A stretch of DNA of 12,303 nt from contig JAEUMC010000975.1 of NCBI GenBank assembly GCA_016793415.1, forward strand, positions 1 through 12,303, read 5' to 3'. Positions 7,717 through 12,303 of the stretch are shown one piece after another (within the stretch, counting starts at the first letter, position 1; every line of letters starts with the position of its first letter). The position numbers and the translations under genes were made by a program. Source of the stretch: Devosia sp. GTDB lineage: Bacteria; Pseudomonadota; Alphaproteobacteria; Rhizobiales; Devosiaceae. The notes beneath the pieces were generated by a model. That model was not told the DNA's origin, did not search any database, and saw nothing but the letters and a program-made list of their open reading frames with translations.

Positions 7717-8604
7717 TTGACGGGTAGCCTCAGGCCATTGCGGGGCGAGCGGGTCGGCGTCTTGCTGCTGCTCGCTCCGACGCTGATCGGGCTCGCCATC
7801 GGCGTGTTCGGCTCGGTGCTGGCGACATTCGTGCTCAGCTTTTTCGACTGGGACCTGTTGTCGCCGATCAGCTTTGCCGGAGTGTCGAACTACGCCAACC
7901 TGCCTCAGGATCGGATGTTCAGCTCGGCGCTGGTCAACACCACGCTGTTCTCGCTGCTCTACGTGCCGCTGACGCTCGGCATCGGCTTCGCCGTGGCCTG
8001 CCTGATGAACCGGCACATCCGCGGCATCTCGCTGCTGCGGGCGTTGTTCTTCCTGCCGGTGGTCTCCTCGCCGGCGGCGGTGGGCCTGTTGTGGAGCTGG
8101 ATCTTCGCGCAGGATCAAGGGCTGCTGAACTCGGCCATCACCGCTTTGGGCGGCGACCCGGTAAGCTGGCTCGGGCCCAAGGTCATCCTCTACTCGGTGG
8201 TGAGCGTGAACGTCTGGGGCGCCATCGGCGAGGCGATGATCGTGTTTCTCGCCGGGCTGCAGGCGATCCCCCGGGAGCTCTACGAGGCGGCCAAGGTGGA
8301 TGGCGCCAAGCCCTGGCAGCGGCTGGTGCATGTGACGCTGCCCTCGATGGTGCCCAGCCTGTTCTTCCAGGGCGTGCTCTCCACCATCCATGCCTTCCAG
8401 GCGTTCGACTACATCTACATGCTGACCCGGCTGTCGAACGGCAACTCGACTTTCCCGACCCTGGTGTTCTCGCTCTATCGCACCGGCTTCCGCTTCTTCC
8501 GCATGGGCGATGCGGCAGCCCAGGCGGTGGTGCTCACCGGCATCATCGCGGTGTTCACGCTGGTTTACTTCCGCATCCAGAAGAAGCTTGGAGCCGAAGC
8601 GTGA
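7717..8604 (+). CDS. Sugar ABC transporter permease 1 (MalF/UgpA-like)
   Basis: Inner-membrane subunit of the CUT1 sugar importer. 295 residues with about six hydrophobic helices: the first at roughly 14-40 (VGVLLLLAPTLIGLAIGVFG), then around 66-90, 103-130, 150-175, 205-230 and 262-285. The ATPase-docking EAA loop reads YEAAKVDGAKPW (189-200) and ends in the usual TLP at 207-209. The start is TTG 7717: the TGAGGA overlapping the binding-protein stop is its ribosome-binding site, and no ATG is available nearby. It pairs with permease 2, whose start overlaps this gene's stop, so the two are probably translationally coupled. Confidence 0.93.
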   Translation: MTGSLRPLRGERVGVLLLLAPTLIGLAIGVFGSVLATFVLSFFDWDLLSPISFAGVSNYANLPQDRMFSSALVNTTLFSLLYVPLTLGIGFAVACLMNRHIRGISLLRALFFLPVVSSPAAVGLLWSWIFAQDQGLLNSAITALGGDPVSWLGPKVILYSVVSVNVWGAIGEAMIVFLAGLQAIPRELYEAAKVDGAKPWQRLVHVTLPSMVPSLFFQGVLSTIHAFQAFDYIYMLTRLSNGNSTFPTLVFSLYRTGFRFFRMGDAAAQAVVLTGIIAVFTLVYFRIQKKLGAEA

Positions 8605-9431
8605 GCCAGCGCAGCGAACAAATGCGCGGCAACGCCATTGCCATCGTGCTGCTGCTCGCCGGTGGCATCATCATGGTGGCGCCGTTCGTGTGGATGCTGT
8701 CGACCTCGCTGAAGGTGCCGGCCGACCAGTATTCGCGCACGCTCATTCCGCCGATCCTGACGCTCGACAACTATCGCGAGATCTGGAGCCTCATTCCACT
8801 GCAGACCATGCTGTGGAACAGCCTCAAGATCGCGGCCATCGCCACGGCGGGGCAACTGCTCACCTGCTCGATGGCGGCGTTCGTATTCGCCGTCGCCCGC
8901 TTCCGCGGCCGCGATATCCTGTTCTTCCTGTTGCTGCTGACGCTGATGGTGCCCAGCCAGATCACCACCATCCCGCAGTTCATCCTGTTCAAGTGGCTCG
9001 GGCTCTACGGCACGCAGGTGCCGATGTACCTGCCGAGTTTTCTCGGCGGTGCCTTCGGCACCTTCCTGTTGCGGCAGTACTTCAAGACCATCCCGATCGA
9101 GCTCGCCGAGGCGGCGCGCATCGATGGCGCGAGCCTCATCACCATCTACTGGAACATCTACCTGCCACTGGCGAAGCCGGCGCTCGCCGCCTTCGGGGTG
9201 TTCGCCTTCATGTTCTCGTGGAACGACCTGTTCACGGCGCTGATCTACCTGCCTAGTGACCCCGAGACCACGACGCTGCCGGTGGGGCTGGCGCTGTTCC
9301 AGCAGCAGTATGGGGGCAAATGGACGCTGATGATGGCCGCCGTGCTGATCAGCGTCGCGCCGATCATCGTGGCGTTCCTCATCGCGCAGAAGCAGTTCAT
9401 CCAGGGCATCTCGATGTCGGGGCTGAAATAG
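8601..9431 (+). CDS. Sugar ABC transporter permease 2 (MalG/UgpE-like)
   Basis: Second inner-membrane subunit of the same CUT1 importer, 276 aa from GTG 8601. That GTG overlaps the TGA of permease 1 by 4 nt (GTGA) and has GGAG 7 nt upstream (8590-8593), which decides the start over ATG 8622. Six membrane helices are visible, beginning IAIVLLLAGGIIMVAPFVWM. The EAA loop is AEAARIDGAS (169-178) followed by YLP at 187-189, and the protein ends QFIQGISMSGLK, typical of MalG-like subunits. No ATPase gene follows, so the importer must borrow a nucleotide-binding subunit encoded elsewhere. Confidence 0.93.
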   Translation: MSQRSEQMRGNAIAIVLLLAGGIIMVAPFVWMLSTSLKVPADQYSRTLIPPILTLDNYREIWSLIPLQTMLWNSLKIAAIATAGQLLTCSMAAFVFAVARFRGRDILFFLLLLTLMVPSQITTIPQFILFKWLGLYGTQVPMYLPSFLGGAFGTFLLRQYFKTIPIELAEAARIDGASLITIYWNIYLPLAKPALAAFGVFAFMFSWNDLFTALIYLPSDPETTTLPVGLALFQQQYGGKWTLMMAAVLISVAPIIVAFLIAQKQFIQGISMSGLK

Positions 9432-9504
9432 CAACCCCTACGAGATGCCTATGGAACGCCGGAGCGGCCTCGCTAGTTGTGCAGCGGGGCTCTCGGGAGC
9501 AGTT

Positions 9505-9702
9505 ATGATTCAGCGCACTTTCGGGCCGGAACAGCGCAACGGCAAATGGTACTTCTACGCCTATATCGACGGCCAGCAGGCCGAATGGGGCCCATACTCG
9601 AGCGAGGAATTCGCCAAGGGGGCCAAGGACGCGATCGAGCGACGGCTCGGCGAGGAGGCGGCGGATGAGCCGGCACCGCCGGCTGAGGGGGAGGGCGAGT
9701 AG
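9505..9702 (+). CDS. Small hypothetical protein, 65 aa
   Basis: Not recognised. The reading frame extends up to 9445, but ATG 9505 is preceded by GGGAGC at 9495-9500, and residues upstream of it look non-coding, so 65 aa is the better model. The first 50 residues look like a compact fold with aromatic-rich strands (GKWYFYAYIDGQQAEWGPYS) followed by a helix (EEFAKGAKDAIERRL). The tail is acidic and Pro/Gly-rich (PAPPAEGEGE). There is no signal peptide, membrane helix or Cys. It lies 73 bp after permease 2 on the same strand and may be co-transcribed, but nothing ties it to sugar transport. Codon usage resembles its neighbours. Confidence 0.65.
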   Translation: MIQRTFGPEQRNGKWYFYAYIDGQQAEWGPYSSEEFAKGAKDAIERRLGEEAADEPAPPAEGEGE

Positions 9703-9725
9703 CCGCAAGGCCGGTGGTTGACCGA

Positions 9726-9906
9726 CCCCCACCCCTGTCCCAGCCATTCGAGCATAGCTCTCAAAGCCTTCTCCCCTAAAATCGCTCCACTGGAGCGATT
9801 TTTGCCTTCGGCCGGCTCGAAGCCCCGCAAGGGGGAGGGAGACCCTCACACTGGCATCTCAGTCTGCGTCTCCCTCCCCCTTGCGGGGAGGGATCAAGGG
9901 TGGGGG
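9726..9906. repeat. Composite palindromic intergenic block between converging genes
   Basis: The block is bounded by inverted 9-mers CCCCCACCC (9726-9734) and GGGTGGGGG (9898-9906). Inside, arms 9823-9843 and 9868-9888 are perfect 21-nt reverse complements (core CCCCGCAAGGGGGAGGG) with a 24-nt loop. A second, smaller palindrome lies at 9778-9802. The stretch 9703-9931 contains no supportable gene. The nested layout looks like a dispersed non-coding repeat element rather than a simple terminator; copy number in the genome is unknown here. It separates a plus-strand and a minus-strand gene that converge on it. Confidence 0.75.
9778..9803. terminator. Terminator-like hairpin with T-run
   Basis: AAAATCGCTCC (9778-9788) pairs perfectly with GGAGCGATTTT (9792-9802), loop ACT, followed by one more T, giving five T in a row at 9799-9803. 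The A/T flanks are symmetrical, so it could end transcription in both directions. It is placed 75 bp after the small gene's stop and 129 bp after the minus-strand operon's end. Confidence 0.65.
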
Positions 9907-9931
9907 GCAGCTCGCACCGGCGTTGCAGCTG

Positions 9932-10537
9932 CTAAGCCACCGCCGGGGTCGGTTCGCCCAGCGACAGCATCAACCTATTGGCCCAGTTGAAGAAAGCCGC
10001 GCTCTGGATCAGGTCGGCGATGGCGAGGTCGTCGAGCCCGGCCTCCTTGAGATCGGCGATCTGCTCAGTCCCGAAGGCCGACGGCGTCTCGGTCAATGCG
10101 ACCGAGGCGTCAACCAGGGTGTTCCAGCGGTCGCCGAGATCGACCTCGACGCCATTGTCGAGCAGCCGCTGCACGTCGTCGCCGCGCTTCGAATAGGTCG
10201 AGGCGAAGCGGGCATGTACCGAGGCGCAGAAGATGCAGCCGTTGGAACGCGAGGTCGCGGCGGCCGAGAGTTCGCGTTCGGCGCGCGGCAGCCCGGCGTC
10301 GGGGTTGTAGAAGATATCCTTGTCGGTGCGGGTACGGGCGCCGAGGATATCAGGGTCGCGGGCCAGCAGCATGAAATAGGGCGATTTGGCACGCGACGCT
10401 TCGGTCAACCCCTCCCAATGCCGGTCGGTCAGCTCGGACTCCTCGAGCGGCTTCAGCCACGGGGCCCAGCCGATCTGCTCCTGGGTGAAGACGACGGGAC
10501 GGTCGGCGAGGTCGTAGGTGATGGCTTTGTCGGTCAT
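9932..10537 (-). CDS. Alkylhydroperoxidase (AhpD-like) domain protein, Avi_7169 family
   Basis: Cytoplasmic AhpD/CMD-superfamily protein of 201 aa. The motif CIFCASVHAR gives Cys101, Cys104 and His108, the CxxCxxxH redox centre of AhpD-like peroxidases, preceded by RAERELSAAATSR as in that fold. This suggests thiol-dependent reduction of a peroxide or another redox step. It best fits the family I recall as 'alkylhydroperoxidase domain protein, Avi_7169 family', named from Agrobacterium vitis. ATG 10537 has TGAGG, overlapping the stop of the preceding gene, as its ribosome-binding site; the gap is 8 bp. It is last in the luciferase-like operon, where it may dispose of peroxide made by the flavin monooxygenase or process its product; this is inference. 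Confidence 0.9.
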   Translation of the reverse strand: MTDKAITYDLADRPVVFTQEQIGWAPWLKPLEESELTDRHWEGLTEASRAKSPYFMLLARDPDILGARTRTDKDIFYNPDAGLPRAERELSAAATSRSNGCIFCASVHARFASTYSKRGDDVQRLLDNGVEVDLGDRWNTLVDASVALTETPSAFGTEQIADLKEAGLDDLAIADLIQSAAFFNWANRLMLSLGEPTPAVA

Positions 10538-10545
10538 TTCGGGCC

Positions 10546-11196
10546 TCAGGCTGCAGCGACGGGGCTGATCGGGGTGGTGGCGTAGCCGACGCTGGCGTTC
10601 TGCTGCACCTCGGCGAGGGCTCGGAGGCCGATCACCACGCGGATCTGGAAGGCGAGGAAGGCCACCAGCTGGCTCAGCGTCACGATATCGGTGGTCGACC
10701 AGCCGGCATTGAGCAGCTTCTGGAGTTTGTCCGGGCTGGCATCGCGCGGCCGGAACACCAGGAAGTGGGCATGGGCGAGGACCGCGCCGAGCCGCCCGAG
10801 CACTTCGCGATTTGCCGGGTCGGGTTGGTATTCGAGGCCCGGCTTGTCCTCGGCACTGAGGGGACCGGCGGGATAGTGGCCATAGGGGCCGACGGTCTCG
10901 CCCCGACGGATTTCGGCACTGATGGCGCCGATTAGGCCGTTGCGGTCGTGGTGGCCCAACTGCTCGCGGTAGAAGCTCGAGATGGCTTCATCCTTGTGCA
11001 GTGCTGCAACGAAGTAGGCGATGGCGAAGCGCTCTTCGAGCAGCACCGTGCCGGCGTCAACCGGCGCGAACAGCGCCTCAAAACTCTTCTGGGCATTGTC
11101 GCGGGCGGTGGGCCGGCCGTTGCGCACCGCATCCAATGCACTGCCGGGGACCACGCCCACCAGCTGGTCGATGATGTCTTTGCTCTTGTCGCTCAT
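10546..11196 (-). CDS. CMD domain protein, Avi_7170 family, without cysteines
   Basis: 216-residue cytoplasmic protein of the carboxymuconolactone decarboxylase/AhpD-like fold, matching the family I recall as 'CMD domain protein, Avi_7170 family'. The N-terminal half holds LEERFAIAYFVAALHKDE (53-70) and GHHDRNGLI; the C-terminal half holds a second helical unit, HAHFLVFRPRDASPDKLQKL (142-161) and STTDIVTLSQLVAFLAFQIR (167-186). The protein contains no cysteine at all, so it cannot use the CxxC chemistry of its neighbour. It may be a structural or binding partner, or act by another mechanism. ATG 11196 is preceded by GAAAGGA. It sits 20 bp after the luciferase-like gene and 8 bp before the AhpD-like gene, clearly one operon. 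Confidence 0.88.
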   Translation of the reverse strand: MSDKSKDIIDQLVGVVPGSALDAVRNGRPTARDNAQKSFEALFAPVDAGTVLLEERFAIAYFVAALHKDEAISSFYREQLGHHDRNGLIGAISAEIRRGETVGPYGHYPAGPLSAEDKPGLEYQPDPANREVLGRLGAVLAHAHFLVFRPRDASPDKLQKLLNAGWSTTDIVTLSQLVAFLAFQIRVVIGLRALAEVQQNASVGYATTPISPVAAA

Positions 11197-11216
11197 CAGA
11201 TGTTCCTTTCAGAGGT

Positions 11217-12263
11217 TCAGCGCACCACGCTCAGGCGTGGCGGATGCGGTGTGCCGGCCTTGGCCCAACCGAGGGTCGGCGCCACTTTTTCGGCGATCAG
11301 TTCGATCGAGCGCAGCACCAGTTCGTGCGGCGGATCGACCGAGTGCACCTGGAAGACGATGTCGGTGACGCGCGGCAGGGTGGTGTCGCGGTGGAGGCTC
11401 TCCAGCACGTCGTCGACGGTGCCGACATGGGTGTCGGTGGCGGCGATCAGGTAATCGAGATCGTCGCTTTCGAAGCGGTGGCCGCCCTTGGCGAGACCGA
11501 TGGCGGCCTTCTTGAGGCCAGTCACGGCGTAGCGGCGGGCTTCCTCGCGGTTGTCGGCGACGAACAGGGTTCGTGAGGCGACGATGCGCGGCGCGATCTC
11601 GCGCGGCAGGTGGTCGAAATAGCCGTCGATGATCGGGTGCTGCAGGTCGGGCAGGCTCGCCTTGGGATTATCAGCCGGCCGCGGCTGGGTGCGCGACAGC
11701 ATCAGCCCATCGCCGGCCTTGCCGGCTCGGATGCCGCCAGCCACCGAGAAGGTGGCCTGCCAGAAGCGTTCGAGCAGGTGCGGGGCCGCCGGGTAGAGCT
11801 TGACGTCGCCAACGATGGGAGAGCCGGAGAGCGCGGTGCGGAAGGTCGCAAGGTGCCGCTCGTAGATGGCGCCCTTGTCCTTCACGTCAAAGCCGAAGGC
11901 AGTGAACGAATCCGGGGTGCCGCCCGAACCGGTGCCGAGCTCCAGCCGACCACCCGACAACAGGTCGAGCACGGCCGCATCCTCGGCAGCGCGGATGGCG
12001 TTCTCGAGCGGCAGGGTGATGATGCCGGTGCCGAGCCGGATGCGCGAGGTGCGCGAGGCGACGTAGGAGAGGAACACCAGCGGCGAGGGCAGGCCGCCCT
12101 CATCGCGGTGGAAATGGTGCTGCGCCACCCAGGCGCTGTCGAAGCCATTGGCCTCGGCATGGACGATCTGCGTCGCAGCATTGTGGTAGCGCTCGCCGGC
12201 GCTGGTGTCGTCGAGCAGCCGGGTGAAGAAGCCGAGGCGCTTGGGCAGTTTTGGATCAGACAT
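11217..12263 (-). CDS. Putative FMN-dependent luciferase-like monooxygenase, KPN_01858 family
   Basis: Flavin-dependent monooxygenase of the bacterial luciferase superfamily (TIM barrel), 348 aa, typical length. Visible marks are the N-terminal GFFTRLL strand, WVAQHHFHRDEGGLPSP (45-61) with the active-site His pair, RIRLGTGIITLP (74-85), and LELGTGSGGTPD (107-118) for flavin phosphate binding. It fits the family I recall as 'KPN_01858', found together with the two AhpD/CMD-type proteins that follow here and with oligopeptide-type ABC transporters. Such enzymes use reduced FMN and O2 on an organic substrate; the substrate of this branch is not known to me. The start ATG 12263 has GGAG about 10 nt upstream and overlaps the stop of an upstream frame by 8 nt. 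A separate FMN reductase is needed; none is seen in the window. Confidence 0.92.
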   Translation of the reverse strand: MSDPKLPKRLGFFTRLLDDTSAGERYHNAATQIVHAEANGFDSAWVAQHHFHRDEGGLPSPLVFLSYVASRTSRIRLGTGIITLPLENAIRAAEDAAVLDLLSGGRLELGTGSGGTPDSFTAFGFDVKDKGAIYERHLATFRTALSGSPIVGDVKLYPAAPHLLERFWQATFSVAGGIRAGKAGDGLMLSRTQPRPADNPKASLPDLQHPIIDGYFDHLPREIAPRIVASRTLFVADNREEARRYAVTGLKKAAIGLAKGGHRFESDDLDYLIAATDTHVGTVDDVLESLHRDTTLPRVTDIVFQVHSVDPPHELVLRSIELIAEKVAPTLGWAKAGTPHPPRLSVVR

Positions 12264-12303
12264 TGGCGTGGCTCCGTTGGCCGGGAATGGCGTCGATCAG
12301 TTC
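12256..12303 (-). CDS. C-terminal end of an upstream operon gene, possibly an oligopeptide-type ABC transporter ATPase
   Basis: A minus-strand frame is open from the right window edge and ends at TGA 12256-12258, inside the start of the luciferase-like gene (ATGTCTGA overlap). Only 15 residues are visible (ELIDAIPGQRSHANV). A tail of the form ELIxAIPG is common after the HPYT motif at the end of Dpp/Opp-type ATPases, and KPN_01858-type clusters are usually linked to such transporters. The fragment is too short for proof, and another frame is also open here. Confidence 0.4.
   Translation of the reverse strand, partial: ELIDAIPGQRSHANV

Noticed and set aside
6229..8391. Long minus-strand open frame (720 codons) opposite the sugar importer
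   Set aside because: The antisense composition is rich in His, Gln, Arg and Gly with no motif, while the opposite strand carries clear binding-protein and permease sequences.
9445..9504. Upstream start for the small 85-codon open frame
   Set aside because: The internal ATG 9505 has a clear Shine-Dalgarno sequence, and the extra 20 residues have no protein-like features.
9823..9888. CRISPR-like or IS-end interpretation of the repeat arms
   Set aside because: The arms are one inverted pair, not spaced direct repeats, and no transposase or flanking target duplication is visible.

Overview
The window is a GC-rich, densely coding stretch of bacterial chromosome or large replicon. The codon bias, the gene families (an Agrobacterium-type luciferase/AhpD-like trio, CUT1 sugar transport, GH4 glycosidase, MHYT-GGDEF-EAL) and GC-rich intergenic palindromes suggest an alphaproteobacterium of the order Hyphomicrobiales, perhaps Devosia-like. 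The taxonomic placement is an inference; no rRNA or other taxonomic marker is present.

Left part (1-3619): the 3' part of a GMC-family FAD-dependent oxidoreductase (+) converges, after only 20 bp, on a minus-strand gene for a membrane-anchored cyclic-di-GMP enzyme (MHYT-PAS-GGDEF-EAL). That gene is split by one frameshift near 3018-3020, exactly between the MHYT sensor and the rest of the protein.

Middle part (3891-9702): a carbohydrate-utilisation locus. A GH4 alpha-galactosidase/alpha-glucosidase (+) converges on an AraC/MelR-like regulator (-) across a strong intergenic inverted repeat. The regulator is divergent from a three-gene CUT1 ABC importer operon (+): lipid-free secreted binding protein and two permeases, tightly packed, with the second permease start overlapping the first permease stop. 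No ATPase gene is present, so the importer probably uses a shared MsmK/UgpC-type ATPase encoded elsewhere. The simplest model is that the regulator senses an alpha-galactoside-like sugar, the importer brings it in and the NAD/Mn-dependent GH4 enzyme hydrolyses it. A small hypothetical gene (65 aa) follows the permeases.

Right part (9703-12303): a palindromic intergenic block of about 180 bp with an embedded terminator-like hairpin separates the converging halves. Then comes a minus-strand operon, transcribed right to left: the tail of an unidentified upstream gene (possibly an oligopeptide-type ABC ATPase), a luciferase-like FMN monooxygenase of the KPN_01858 type, a CMD-domain protein without any cysteine (Avi_7170 type), and an AhpD-like protein with an intact CxxCxxxH motif (Avi_7169 type). 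This set recurs together in other bacteria but its substrate is not known to me; it is the least understood system in the window.

I saw no tRNA, rRNA, CRISPR array, insertion sequence or phage gene.
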